DNA of 64,000 bases, taken from NCBI RefSeq assembly GCF_004054195.1, contig NZ_SBIW01000007.1:434001-498000 (forward strand), read 5' to 3'. Under the pieces are notes generated by a model. The model ran no database searches. It was given only the letters and a program-made list of their open reading frames with translations, and was not told the origin of the DNA. Positions 1 through 8,951 of this stretch are shown here, in pieces. Origin of the DNA: Mucilaginibacter gilvus. GTDB taxonomy: Bacteria; Bacteroidota; Bacteroidia; Sphingobacteriales; Sphingobacteriaceae. The position numbers and the translations under genes were made by a program. How positions within the stretch are numbered: the stretch's first letter is position 1; every line of letters starts with the position of its first letter.

Positions 1-2
1 GG

Positions 3-1556
3 ACCTTTACTGCCTATAAACTGAACAAAGAAAAATTTGATGGCGACATCAATATCGCTATGCAGCGCGCGCTGCATAGCTGCAAAAAAGATTATTTCGA
101 TTCCATTAGGGTGGTGATGATAAAACGCTTGTCGGAACCGCATACGCATATCAAAATTGATACAGCCCGTAACCGGCAAGGTATGTTTATCTGGATCTCA
201 AATAGATATCTGCGTTCCAACGAGCCTTACCAAACTACTATCCCCGTTTTTAATCATTACCGGCAACAAATAAATCACCAGGCAACCGTACCGGAGGTAA
301 TAACAGAAATGTCGTTCTACGTGCCCTCCATGTTAGACCAGGTAACACTGGTATTGGGGATGGAAGATGTATCTTCCAACTGGAAAAAAGTTGAGGCATA
401 CGTAAAGGCGCATAGCGAAATCCCGCGCGATAGTATTTTTGCACAAACCAATATTGTGCAAAGAGGTACGTATGGCTACCCTCCTAATTACAGGCAGGCG
501 GATAGCATAAAACTTCACCGTTATTTTAAAGAGGCTATGCGCAAGCTGCATCCCAAAAATCGCCGGAGCGGTGATTTTAGCATGGTGTGGTCTGACAAGC
601 CGATACCGGCAAATGATTTCGATCCTCATCATGTGGAACAACTCCGATATAGTGAAACCGAACAATTCACCTACAGATATCACGGCTTCTTGTTTTTGCA
701 GCATACCGACAAAAATGCTTTATATGTACGCGTGGTGTATGACAGGGCACAGGTAGGCATATTGAGCGAGATGGTACTGATACTGTGCCTGTCGGGATTC
801 CTTATCGTGTTTACTAAATTTTGTTTGTTCTATATTATCCTTACCATAGTTAAGCAAAAGAAGCTAACGGAGCTAAAGGACGATTTCATCAACAACATGA
901 CGCATGAACTGAAAACCCCTATAGCCACCATCACCGTTGCTATTGAAGGCCTACAGAAGTTTAATGGGTTAAACGACCCTGAAAAAACCCAACGCTACCT
1001 GCAAACCTCGCGCAATGAGCTAAGCCGGCTGGACGGGTTGGTAACAAAGGTGCTCAACATAGCCGCTTTCGAAAGTAAAAAGATTGTATTGGCGAAGGAG
1101 AGAATAGCTATTGACGAACTGATGAATGAGTTGATAGAAGCAGAAAAACAAAAAACAGCCAAGGAGGTAAGCATCAGCTACATCAATAGTGATGGGATTA
1201 AGGAGATAGAGGCGGATAAAATGCATTTGCGTAACATCATGCTTAACCTGGTAGATAACGCTATCAAATACGCAACCGAACCCGTAGATATAAAAATAAG
1301 CCTGACAAGACATAACAAATACGCCGTGTTTTCGATAAAGGATAATGGTATGGGAATCCCCGCGAGGCATATTAAGCACATTTTTGATAAATTTCACCGC
1401 GTACCGGCCGGCAACGTACACAATGTAAAAGGAACCGGCCTGGGGCTGAACTATGTTAAATACATTGCAGAGGCCCATGGCGGCAAAGTAGCCGTTACCA
1501 GTAAAATGAATAAAGGAAGTGAGTTTACAGTATCTATCCCAATTAAAAATGGATAA
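3..1556 (+). CDS. Sensor histidine kinase, 5' end outside window
   Basis: Membrane sensor kinase of a two-component system that phosphorylates the regulator encoded immediately downstream. The reading frame is open from base 3, so the true start lies upstream; the ATG at base 60 is internal. The visible N-terminal part (codons to about base 770) is a presumed periplasmic sensor region with no family I recognise. One long hydrophobic segment follows at about 770-860. There is no clear HAMP domain. The H-box is NNMTHELKTP, with the phospho-accepting His codon at 903-905. The ATPase has an N-box (NLVDNAIKYA), a G1 box (DNGMGIP) and a G2 box (GTGLGLNYV), all intact. The stop codon overlaps the next gene by 8 nt, which indicates translational coupling. 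The signal sensed is unknown. Confidence 0.93.
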   Translation, partial: TFTAYKLNKEKFDGDINIAMQRALHSCKKDYFDSIRVVMIKRLSEPHTHIKIDTARNRQGMFIWISNRYLRSNEPYQTTIPVFNHYRQQINHQATVPEVITEMSFYVPSMLDQVTLVLGMEDVSSNWKKVEAYVKAHSEIPRDSIFAQTNIVQRGTYGYPPNYRQADSIKLHRYFKEAMRKLHPKNRRSGDFSMVWSDKPIPANDFDPHHVEQLRYSETEQFTYRYHGFLFLQHTDKNALYVRVVYDRAQVGILSEMVLILCLSGFLIVFTKFCLFYIILTIVKQKKLTELKDDFINNMTHELKTPIATITVAIEGLQKFNGLNDPEKTQRYLQTSRNELSRLDGLVTKVLNIAAFESKKIVLAKERIAIDELMNELIEAEKQKTAKEVSISYINSDGIKEIEADKMHLRNIMLNLVDNAIKYATEPVDIKISLTRHNKYAVFSIKDNGMGIPARHIKHIFDKFHRVPAGNVHNVKGTGLGLNYVKYIAEAHGGKVAVTSKMNKGSEFTVSIPIKNG

Positions 1557-2247
1557 AATAAAGGTTCTATTAGCCGAGGACGAGTTGGCGCTGGCCCACA
1601 TCGTACGCGAAAGTTTGGAGGAATCGGGCTTTGAGGTGTTGCTTTGCGCTAATGGCGAGCAGGCCTTGCAAAAGTATAATGAACATAGGCCCGATATTTT
1701 AGCGCTGGACGTGATGATGCCCAAAATGGACGGTTTCGAGCTGGCCAGGAAGATCCGCGAGGCGGATAAAACAACGCCAATTATTTTCCTTACCGCAAAA
1801 TCGCAGCCCAAGGATGTGGTGGCCGGTTTTGAGAGTGGTGCGAATGATTACCTCAAGAAACCCTTTAGCGTAGAGGAGCTGATCGTACGGATGAAGGTAT
1901 TATTGAGCCATAATCGGCTCCTTGCCCGCAAAGTGTCCGAAAGGCCGGCAAATGAGCAGTATCAGATAAGCAACCTGTATTTTAACCCGGCAAAAAACAC
2001 GCTGCAGCAGGGCATCAACACCTGGCCGATAACCGCGCGTGAAAGTGATATTTTAAAGTTGCTTTGCAAAAGCGGCCACGAAGTACTGCCCCGCAAAACC
2101 CTGCTGGATACCGTTTGGGGAGATGATAGCTTTTTCAACGCCCGCAGCCTGGATGTGTTCATCACCAAGCTGCGCCGCCATCTCGCCGCCGATCCTAACA
2201 TCCAGATCATCAATATAAGAGGAGTGGGGTATAAGCTGGTGTGGTGA
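1549..2247 (+). CDS. OmpR/PhoB-family response regulator
   Basis: Cytoplasmic DNA-binding response regulator of 232 aa, partner of the upstream kinase. The N-terminal receiver domain has acidic residues E10, D11 and E12, phospho-acceptor D54 in LALDVMMPKMDG, T82 and K104 (YLKKP). The C-terminal winged helix (about 135-232) ends in RGVGYKLVW, typical of the Trans_reg_C domain. I chose the ATG at 1549 because the receiver fold starts there (MDKIKVLLAEDE) and because it overlaps the kinase stop by 8 nt; a GTG 30 nt further up adds residues the family does not have. The target genes are unknown. It is followed by a strong hairpin that probably ends the operon. Confidence 0.95.
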   Translation: MDKIKVLLAEDELALAHIVRESLEESGFEVLLCANGEQALQKYNEHRPDILALDVMMPKMDGFELARKIREADKTTPIIFLTAKSQPKDVVAGFESGANDYLKKPFSVEELIVRMKVLLSHNRLLARKVSERPANEQYQISNLYFNPAKNTLQQGINTWPITARESDILKLLCKSGHEVLPRKTLLDTVWGDDSFFNARSLDVFITKLRRHLAADPNIQIINIRGVGYKLVW

Positions 2248-2302
2248 TTGAGTTGGATTTCGGACTTCGGATTTTCGATTTCGGACTTTTTGTTTAGTTC
2301 TT

Positions 2303-2340
2303 TAAATAGTAAAAGTGACTTTCGTCGCTTTTACTATTTA
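2303..2340. terminator. Bidirectional hairpin terminator between convergent genes
   Basis: A 17-bp stem with one G-T wobble and a 4-nt TTTC loop: arms TAAATAGTAAAAGTGAC and GTCGCTTTTACTATTTA. It lies between the regulator (ending 2247) and the convergent NAD(P)-binding gene (ending 2526), so it could stop transcription from both sides. The rest of this gap (2341-2525) has no gene. It contains a degenerate stretch (about 2350-2390) loosely resembling the REP-like element at 15413. Confidence 0.75.
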
Positions 2341-2525
2341 GTCCTCCCCATGTCATTGCTGTAAGGGAAGCGCAGCGACGAGAGATCTTGTATGCCCTGC
2401 TTGTCTACGCCCTGCCTGTCGGCGACTTGTGTGGTCCGAATGCATGGCGTCTAAGATTTTTCTTCGCCCTACCGCTCTTTCCCGGCCCGCCGCTCATCGA
2501 AAACATTGGGAATAAATGATGGGTT

Positions 2526-3167
2526 TTAAAGTGCGTTCGCAATAAACGGCGTTTTTCTTACAAATTCATCGCTGCTCAATTGCGCTATCATCCATTTACC
2601 CAAGCTCGATGCGCTGATGAAATCGCCGGGGCAATCCAGCAGGCTGGTTACTACTTCGGGCACCTCGTCGGTTTGCTGGATCATGGGGAGGCGAACAAGT
2701 GTCCAATCGAGCGGGGTGGCAGCGAGTACTTCGTATTCCACTTGTTTATCGGCGGTAGTCTTGGGATAGTTCTGGTACATCCATTCGGTGCCGAATTTTG
2801 TTTTAGGGCCCTTGCTGTCGAAGGGCGTATCTACGTTTAAGCCGGTGGTGCTGAAGTACCGGCGGACGCCCCGCTCGCCCATTGCTTTTAAGATCTTGGT
2901 GGTTACATCGCTAAAAACGGGTGGCTCACCTGCTGGCTGCCCAACGGTGCTGATGATGACGCTGCAACCTGTTAATAAAGTTAGCAGGGCGTTGTAGTCG
3001 CGCGCATCGCCTTTTATAAGTTCTATAAGCGGGTTGTCAATTTGCAAATTCTCCGGTTTGCGGTGAAGGAATTTAACGGGGATATTTTGGGCTGTTAATT
3101 GCTTAACAAGATATTTGCCGGCCTTACCGGTACCGCCAATTACGGCAACTTTTATGTTTGATTGCAT
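2526..3167 (-). CDS. NAD(P)-binding Rossmann-fold protein (NmrA/atypical SDR type)
   Basis: Cytoplasmic protein of 213 aa, the usual size for small NmrA-like or NAD(P)H-binding atypical short-chain dehydrogenases. The N-terminus has the dinucleotide-binding glycine motif (VIGGTGKAGKYL, residues about 8-19). It continues with the alternating beta-alpha pattern, an acidic GDARD segment and ISTVG at the end of beta 4, as in this family. The classical catalytic YxxxK is not evident, so it may be a redox sensor or a divergent reductase. The start ATG (3165-3167) gives the motif its normal distance from the N-terminus. It is a single gene, convergent with the two-component system. The substrate cannot be read from the sequence. 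Confidence 0.85.
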   Translation of the reverse strand: MQSNIKVAVIGGTGKAGKYLVKQLTAQNIPVKFLHRKPENLQIDNPLIELIKGDARDYNALLTLLTGCSVIISTVGQPAGEPPVFSDVTTKILKAMGERGVRRYFSTTGLNVDTPFDSKGPKTKFGTEWMYQNYPKTTADKQVEYEVLAATPLDWTLVRLPMIQQTDEVPEVVTSLLDCPGDFISASSLGKWMIAQLSSDEFVRKTPFIANAL

Positions 3168-3377
3168 GGTGTTCTTTATAAAAAAGGATATAATAAATTG
3201 GTTTATGCCTTTTGAGGCACAAGAGATACACTGCCATTTAAAGGCAATGCAAATGGGTGGGATATTTTATAAAGAGATTTTAATGAAATAAAGATAAACA
3301 CGATTAATGGATTTAACGATTAATACGAATTCTTTATTTGTAAAAGGATGTTATTAACGCGGTGGTAAGGTTAAGAA

Positions 3378-3484
3378 AACCGCGATAGGGATAGCAACGG
3401 AAACCCCGGAATGGGGTGATGCTTCTATCAGCAATGCGGAATGAGGAGTTGCAGTGCAGAGCCCGGGCCGCAGGCATCACTATA
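3378..3484. repeat. Dispersed 107-bp intergenic repeat, copy 1
   Basis: This sequence aligns along its whole length with 21038-21144 at roughly 70% identity by eye. Shared blocks include TAGGGAYAGCA, AAACCCC, TCTAT.AGC, TGAGGAGTTGCAG and CGGGCCG.AGGCA. It is GC-rich in an AT-rich gap and contains a small hairpin (ACCCCGGAATGGGGT). No reading frame is shared by the two copies. It sits in the 3168-3664 gap, which otherwise shows only AT-rich sequence upstream of ccmE. Known repeat or structured RNA: undetermined. Confidence 0.6.
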
Positions 3485-3664
3485 AAGTTGTCTGAACTCG
3501 AATTTTTCGAATTAAAGAGAAATTGAAATGATAATAGTTATTTCGAGGCATTCAACCATATAACTTAATCAATAACAATTCTAAATAATATATATCCCCT
3601 GTAATAAACATTATTAGCTCAGCGTTTTGTATTTTTGTATCCCGGTTTACGTATAGATCAAAGC

Positions 3665-4075
3665 ATGAAGAAAAGTTCGATTTTTGGCCTCATTGTAATA
3701 GCCATTGCTATAGCGGTTATTATTAGTGTTTACTCAAGCACAAGTAGTTACGGTAATTTTAACGATGCTAAGAAGAGCAGCAGCGAATTAAAGGTTGTTG
3801 GCCGCCTTAATAAACAAAAAGAATTGCATTACGATGCCATAAAGGATGCCAACTACTTTTCGTTCTACATGCGCGATACCGTGGGTAACGAATGTAAGGT
3901 AGTATTCACCGGTACCAAGCCCGAAGATTTTGAACGCTCTGAGCAAATTGTGCTTACCGGTAAAATGATAGGCAACGAATTCCATGCCTCCAATATCCTG
4001 ATGAAATGCCCCTCTAAATACACCCAGGACAAGTTAGAAACTAAAGAATACAAGGCCAAACAGGCCAGCATATAA
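3665..4075 (+). CDS. ccmE: Cytochrome c maturation protein CcmE, Cys-type heme site
   Basis: Heme chaperone of the system I cytochrome c maturation pathway: a membrane-anchored OB-fold protein that takes heme from CcmABCD and passes it to CcmF. Its 136 aa comprise an N-terminal anchor (residues about 5-24) and a CcmE/CycJ domain. The start ATG at 3665 directly precedes the anchor; an upstream in-frame start adds ten unlikely residues. The conserved C-terminal heme motif, HxxxY in E. coli (LAKHDEKY-like), is here MKCPSKY: the histidine is replaced by C115, while Y119 is kept. Cys-type CcmE proteins are known from some delta-proteobacteria and archaea. The gene is followed after 9 nt by ccmF. 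No ccmA, B, C, G or H is present in this window. Confidence 0.88.
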   Translation: MKKSSIFGLIVIAIAIAVIISVYSSTSSYGNFNDAKKSSSELKVVGRLNKQKELHYDAIKDANYFSFYMRDTVGNECKVVFTGTKPEDFERSEQIVLTGKMIGNEFHASNILMKCPSKYTQDKLETKEYKAKQASI

Positions 4076-4084
4076 CCAATTTTA

Positions 4085-6565
4085 ATGGATACAGTTTTTA
4101 AAGGCGAGCACCTTTTACCGGGGCAAATAGGCCAGTTTTTTCTCGTTCTCGCTTTCGGGGCGGCACTTCTATCGTTCATCAGTTATTATTTTTCAACTAC
4201 AGATGATGCCGGCAAACCCGGCGGTACCTGGCAAAAGCTTGGTCGTATAGGTTTTTATATCAACTCGGTATCCATATTAGGTATCGGCACATGCTTATTC
4301 TATATCATTTATAATCACTTTTTCGAGTACCATTACGTTTGGGCATATACCTCCAAAACGTTGCCGGTACGCTATATCATCTCCGCCTTTTGGAACGGAC
4401 AGGAGGGTGGCTTTTTGCTTTGGATCTTTTGGCAGGCCGTATTAGGTTTTATACTGATCTGGAAGGCTGGTACCTGGGAGCGCCCGGTGATGACGGTTGT
4501 CGCCCTGTCGCAGGTAACGCTGGCTACTATGGTTTTGGGTGTCAACGTTTTGGGTGTACATTTAGGCAGTTCGCCGTTTTTGCTGCTGCGGGATTTTATG
4601 TCGGAAGCTCCGATATTTAAAAGTGCCGATTACCTTTCTTTTATAAAAGACGGGCAAGGCATGGTGCCATCCCTGCAAAACTACTGGATGATCATTCACC
4701 CGCCAACCTTGTTTTTGGGTTTCGCCTCAATGGTGGTGCCTTTTGCCTACGCGGTTGCCGGCCTTTGGCAAAAACGCTATAAAGACTGGGTAGCACCGTC
4801 TATCCCCTACGCGCTGTTTGCTTGTATGATATTGGGCACAGGAGTGGTAATGGGCTCGTTCTGGGCTTATGAATCGTTAAACTTTGGCGGCTTTTGGGCA
4901 TGGGATCCGGTAGAGAACGCCTCTATCTTTCCATGGATCACCATGGTTGCGGCTGTACACGTACTTATCGTATATAAAAACACCGGTCATTCCTATTTCA
5001 CAGCAACGTTTTTAATGCTCATCAGCTTTGTACTGGTTTGGTACTCATCATTCCTGAACCGTAGCGGTATTTTAGGCGATACTTCGGTACACTCCTTTAC
5101 AGATCTGGGGATGTTTTGGCAACTGGTTACCGGTATATTGATCTTTTTTGTGATGTCGGTTTGGCTGCTTGTAAGCCGCTGGAAGGAATTGCCGATCACC
5201 AAAAAAGACGAAGAAACCTACTCCCGCGAGTTTTGGATGTTTGTAGGCGCGGTATTCCTGGGGCTATCCTGCTTCCATTTGTTGGTGGTAACGTCGGTGC
5301 CCGTGTGGAACGCCATGTTCGGTTTAAACATTGCGCCACCTGCTGAAAAAGCCAGAATGATCCATTACAATATTATCCAGTCGTCGTTTGTATTTGTGAT
5401 AACTATATTGACGGCCTTCACCCAGTTCCTGAAATATAAAAAGACCGACGTAACCAAGTTTTTTATCACCACAGCCGTATACCTGGTGTTTTCGATATTG
5501 ATAACCGCGCTGGTGGTTTACGCCACAGGCCTTTACAAGCTAAACTTTGTATTTGTACTGGTGATGTGCGGCTCTATCTATTCGGTTATTGCCAACGGTA
5601 AAGTATTGGCTGATGCCTTTAAAGGTAAATTTAAGCTGGCCGGCTCGGCAGTGGCGCATATTGGTTTTGGTTTGCTGATGATAGGCGCGCTGATATCTGC
5701 GGGTACCAGCACGGTAATATCCATCAACAATACCGGTGAAAGCTATTCTGCCGAGTTTGCCAAAGACGAAAACCCACGCGAAAATATTTTGGTATACCGT
5801 AACGAGCCACAAAAAATGGGCGACTACACAGTTACCTATTTAGGCGACTCGCTGAACCTGCCCGATCACTTTTATAAAGTGAACTATCGCCGGGTGGATG
5901 CCGCAGGCAAAGTGGCCGAAGATTTTACCCTGTACCCTAAAGTACAGGTAAATAAAGGCTCACTGGCTTCATCGCCGGATACCAGGCACTACCTGTTCCA
6001 CGATCTGTACACGCACATCACCATGACCAACTCGGCAAGTACCAGTGAGGAAAAAGGTGTGGCAGGCGAGGAAGAAGCCGCTAAAGACGATAGCAAAGAC
6101 TACGAACCCGCAGTACCACACGAAGTAGCCGTAGGCGATACCGTCCGTTTCCGCGAGGGGTATATGGTACTAAAACAACTGAATAACGGTGTTAAACTGC
6201 AAAACATAGCAGCAAGCGAAGTATTAGTATCTGTTGGTGCCGAACTGGAAATTGTAACGCACGGTAAAACCTATCATACCGCACCGGTTTACATGCTGAA
6301 GAAAAATGGTGGTGTGTTTGATTTCCCTACTAAGGTGGAAGAGGCCGGCTTAAAACTGCAGTTCACTAAAATTATCCCGGATAAAAAGAAGATAGAGATA
6401 GCGGTTTATCAGCAGCCCGAGAGTGCTAAAAAGTACATTGTAATGCGCGCAATTAAATTCCCATATATCAATTTCTTTTGGGCGGGTACCATTATTATGG
6501 TTATCGGTTTCTTCCTTTCGATATTAAGGCGGAATAAGGAAGTTAAGGCGGTGAAGGCGGTATAA
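4085..6565 (+). CDS. ccmF: Heme lyase CcmF (cytochrome c biogenesis)
   Basis: Large polytopic membrane protein of 826 aa from the heme-handling family. It attaches heme, delivered by CcmE, to the CxxCH motif of apocytochromes c on the outer face of the inner membrane. Many hydrophobic helices are evident. The tryptophan-rich WWD signature FGGFWAWDPVENAS lies around residues 268-281, and histidine-bearing loops (for example NYWMIIHPPTLFLG, about residues 200-213) match the external heme ligands. A long hydrophilic C-terminal domain (about 540-795) precedes a last membrane helix. It is longer than the E. coli protein (about 650 aa), which is usual in Bacteroidota. It lies 9 nt after ccmE in an evident operon. 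Confidence 0.95.
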   Translation: MDTVFKGEHLLPGQIGQFFLVLAFGAALLSFISYYFSTTDDAGKPGGTWQKLGRIGFYINSVSILGIGTCLFYIIYNHFFEYHYVWAYTSKTLPVRYIISAFWNGQEGGFLLWIFWQAVLGFILIWKAGTWERPVMTVVALSQVTLATMVLGVNVLGVHLGSSPFLLLRDFMSEAPIFKSADYLSFIKDGQGMVPSLQNYWMIIHPPTLFLGFASMVVPFAYAVAGLWQKRYKDWVAPSIPYALFACMILGTGVVMGSFWAYESLNFGGFWAWDPVENASIFPWITMVAAVHVLIVYKNTGHSYFTATFLMLISFVLVWYSSFLNRSGILGDTSVHSFTDLGMFWQLVTGILIFFVMSVWLLVSRWKELPITKKDEETYSREFWMFVGAVFLGLSCFHLLVVTSVPVWNAMFGLNIAPPAEKARMIHYNIIQSSFVFVITILTAFTQFLKYKKTDVTKFFITTAVYLVFSILITALVVYATGLYKLNFVFVLVMCGSIYSVIANGKVLADAFKGKFKLAGSAVAHIGFGLLMIGALISAGTSTVISINNTGESYSAEFAKDENPRENILVYRNEPQKMGDYTVTYLGDSLNLPDHFYKVNYRRVDAAGKVAEDFTLYPKVQVNKGSLASSPDTRHYLFHDLYTHITMTNSASTSEEKGVAGEEEAAKDDSKDYEPAVPHEVAVGDTVRFREGYMVLKQLNNGVKLQNIAASEVLVSVGAELEIVTHGKTYHTAPVYMLKKNGGVFDFPTKVEEAGLKLQFTKIIPDKKKIEIAVYQQPESAKKYIVMRAIKFPYINFFWAGTIIMVIGFFLSILRRNKEVKAVKAV

Positions 6566-6589
6566 GTAAATCAAATCGTATATTTAGCC

Positions 6590-7069
6590 ATGCGTAGCAC
6601 CCTTCGTTCCACCTTGTGTGTTTTATTTGTTGCCGTGGCATTTGCTGCCTGCACCCAACAACCGGAAAAACCTGCTGTAGATAAAAAGGCACAATCAGAA
6701 ACTCTGATACAGGAACACTTTAGGTACTTGAACGACCACGACCTGAAAGGCATAGTTGGCCAGTATTCGCCAAAGGCTAATATCACATCGAGCGATTGGA
6801 AAGGTATGGCAACCGGCCCAGAAGGCGCGGACCAGATCTTTCACCTCGAGTTTTACGTATCGCCGGATGCCAAGTACCTGGTTGATAAAGTGATCAATAC
6901 CGACTCTACCGTAGTTGTAGAATACGATGTGATCGGCTTAAAAGATAAAACCAACGGCGGTGTACGGTACGATGTGCGCAAATGCAGCATCTTCCGCATC
7001 GACGATAAAAATAAAATAAGCGGCGAGGCCACCTACGCCAATGCTATGGCTTACCATAACGGCAACTAA
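6590..7069 (+). CDS. SnoaL/NTF2-like lipoprotein
   Basis: Predicted lipoprotein of 159 aa. The signal peptide (MRSTLRSTLCVLFVAVAF) ends in a lipobox, AFAAC, with the lipidated Cys near residue 21. The remainder resembles the SnoaL/NTF2-like cone fold: an N-terminal helix (LIQEHFRYLNDHDLKGIV), then QYSPKANITSSDW and a series of beta strands. The group includes many small-molecule binding or isomerase-like proteins, but no catalytic residue can be assigned. It follows ccmF by 24 nt on the same strand and may share its transcript, though no functional link is evident. Assignment to the fold is by pattern only. Confidence 0.75.
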   Translation: MRSTLRSTLCVLFVAVAFAACTQQPEKPAVDKKAQSETLIQEHFRYLNDHDLKGIVGQYSPKANITSSDWKGMATGPEGADQIFHLEFYVSPDAKYLVDKVINTDSTVVVEYDVIGLKDKTNGGVRYDVRKCSIFRIDDKNKISGEATYANAMAYHNGN

Positions 7070-7241
7070 ATAGTAAAGAGGCTGTATCATAATTCAATTG
7101 GTGCCGCCTTTTTATTTGACTATTATAATGTTAGTGCGGACGGTGTTTTGTTCCCTGTGTTGAATATTTAGATTATAACCCAATTAACAGCTATACACAA
7201 ACAAAAAAGCTTCCACATGGCTGCAATAGCTTCCAAAAACA

Positions 7242-7279
7242 AAGCCGCATCATTTGGATTGTGATACGGCTTCTTTTTT
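7242..7279 (+). terminator. Rho-independent terminator-like hairpin
   Basis: Stem AAGCCGCATCA (7242-7252) pairs with TGATACGGCTT (7262-7272) with one mismatch, followed by a T-rich run (CTTTTTTA). It lies 170 nt after the lipoprotein gene in the 7070-7434 gap, which holds no other recognisable element. It probably ends the ccmE-ccmF-lipoprotein transcript. Confidence 0.6.
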
Positions 7280-7434
7280 ATGGGGATTTATGAAGTTGGC
7301 TTCCGGTGTACCGAATATAATTTTCAAATTTAACCCTTGAACCTTGTAATTGCACCTCGTTAGCGGCTTCTTTCCTAAAATCAATCGGCTCAAGGCCGGT
7401 GGCTGCCTACCATACCACGTTAATAACTATATAT

Positions 7435-7671
7435 TCAATTTCTGGCGAGGTCTTCGCATGCCTTCGAAACGATATCCAAACTTTGGTAGCTTCTACCAAG
7501 CTTGCTGATATTGATATTTAAAGCTTCTGATAATTCTGCAATCAAAAACCCAACGTTATCAATAATCTCGTTTTGTAATTTTGAGTAAAACTGCCAGTGA
7601 GAAACTGAACGTGTACGATGGTTTAACACATCTTCTCTTATCCGGTCGAGCCATACTACCTTCCTTATCAT
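7435..7671 (-). CDS. Small hypothetical helical protein
   Basis: Unrecognised 78-aa reading frame starting at ATG 7669-7671. The composition is protein-like: alternating hydrophobic and charged residues predict two or three amphipathic helices (for example IIDNVGFLIAELSEALNI), and the C-terminus resembles small helical-bundle proteins. There are no cysteines, membrane segments or known motifs. It stands alone, with no overlapping gene on either strand, in an AT-rich region next to the amidase/DUF2235 island. It may be a genuine small gene or a remnant; the function is unknown. Confidence 0.4.
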   Translation of the reverse strand: MIRKVVWLDRIREDVLNHRTRSVSHWQFYSKLQNEIIDNVGFLIAELSEALNINISKLGRSYQSLDIVSKACEDLARN

Positions 7672-7963
7672 GGCATCCTGTGAGAACTACCTTCACTTTT
7701 AATTAAATCCTGTACGTGTTGCTTTGTAAGCCTTTTGGGTTTAATTGTTTTTGCTTTATCATTTGATAAAAAAGAACCTTGTTATAAATATAAAGTAAAA
7801 AACGTTTAAAGAAACACCGTGTTTTCACCCGCGACACTTCCGTGTTTTGCCGCTTGTAATATTCCTTTAAGTTGTTGAAATTTATACTTCTTTACATCCA
7901 ACCTAATTAAAAACCTGTATGCCAGTTGGTTCAGCCGCTGGTATGCGTAAAACCTTTACTATC

Positions 7964-8950
7964 ATGAAAACAAAATTTGGCTTCACCCTGCTAACCATCG
8001 CAGAATTTGATGCCTGGCTTACCAGCCTGCATTTGGCCCGCACCATTTTAACCGTGCAGGAGCATCATACCTACAGCCCATCGTACAGCCAGTTTAATGG
8101 CAACAACCACTTCGAATTGCAGCAGGGTATGAAAAACTACCATGTAACGCACAACGGTTGGAGCGATATCGCACAGCAATTCACCACCTTCCCGGATGGT
8201 ACCATCATGACGGGGCGGCCCATGGAAGCTACGCCTGCCTGCATCCTGGGCCAAAATGCCCACGCCGTTTGTATAGAGAACCTGGGCAATTTTGATACCG
8301 GCGGCGATGCCATGACCATCGCCCAGCGCGATACCATTATACAAATGACGGCCAAGCTTTGCACTCGTTTTAATATCCCGGTAAACGATACCGGCGTGGT
8401 TTACCACCATTGGTTTAACCTAAGCACCGGTGAACGCAACAACGGCACAAAAAATAATAAAACCTGCCCGGGGACAAATTTCTTTGGCGGCAATACGGTA
8501 GCAAACGCTCTGGCCAATTTTTTGCCCCTGGTAGCCGCTGCAGGTCAACCGCCGGTTCCGCCTGCTCCACCGGCTAATGTGCTGCTTAAATATATTTGCG
8601 TTACGGCAACCACTTTAAATATTCGCACCGGTCCAAACGCAACCAGCGCTAAAGCAGCCGCACCCGCCATATTGGGTTCTATTTTACGGGTTTACCAGCA
8701 AAGCAATGGCTGGTATAAAATATCGGCAAGCCAAAACCAATGGGTTGCAGCGCAATTTACCGCCGTGGTAACCAGGGCTACGGTTACAGCCACTTCGCTT
8801 AATGCCCGCAGCGGGCCGGGCACTGGTTTCCCTAAAATAGGTACTTACGTAAAAGGGCAGGAGCTATTTATAGAGAAGGAAGAGAACAAATGGTGCAAAA
8901 TAAGCATGGATAGCAAATGGGTAAGTAAAGACTTTTTATCGTTTGTATAA
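7964..8950 (+). CDS. N-acetylmuramoyl-L-alanine amidase with two SH3 domains
   Basis: Predicted peptidoglycan hydrolase cleaving the lactyl-peptide amide bond. With the ATG at 7964 it has 328 aa; an in-frame ATG at 7919 would add 15 residues. The N-terminal half is an Amidase_2/PGRP zinc domain: candidate ligands are the His in QEHHTYSP, the His in VVYHHWF and the Cys in KTCPGTNFF. The segment HAVCIENLGNFD matches the family core. A Pro-rich linker (QPPVPPAPP) leads to two bacterial SH3 repeats (TTLNIRTGP and TSLNARSGPG), presumed wall-binding modules. No clear signal peptide is seen, so the export route is unclear. The stop is 1 nt before the next gene, a DUF2235 hydrolase, implying a joint role. 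Confidence 0.88.
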   Translation: MKTKFGFTLLTIAEFDAWLTSLHLARTILTVQEHHTYSPSYSQFNGNNHFELQQGMKNYHVTHNGWSDIAQQFTTFPDGTIMTGRPMEATPACILGQNAHAVCIENLGNFDTGGDAMTIAQRDTIIQMTAKLCTRFNIPVNDTGVVYHHWFNLSTGERNNGTKNNKTCPGTNFFGGNTVANALANFLPLVAAAGQPPVPPAPPANVLLKYICVTATTLNIRTGPNATSAKAAAPAILGSILRVYQQSNGWYKISASQNQWVAAQFTAVVTRATVTATSLNARSGPGTGFPKIGTYVKGQELFIEKEENKWCKISMDSKWVSKDFLSFV

Positions 8951-8951
8951 A

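Noticed and set aside
1020..1811. 263-aa frame on the minus strand
   Set aside because: It is antisense to the intact kinase and regulator genes and has no recognisable domain.
7919..7963. Upstream in-frame start of the amidase
   Set aside because: The extension MPVGSAAGMRKTFTI is not family-like, and the ATG at 7964 suffices; not excluded completely.
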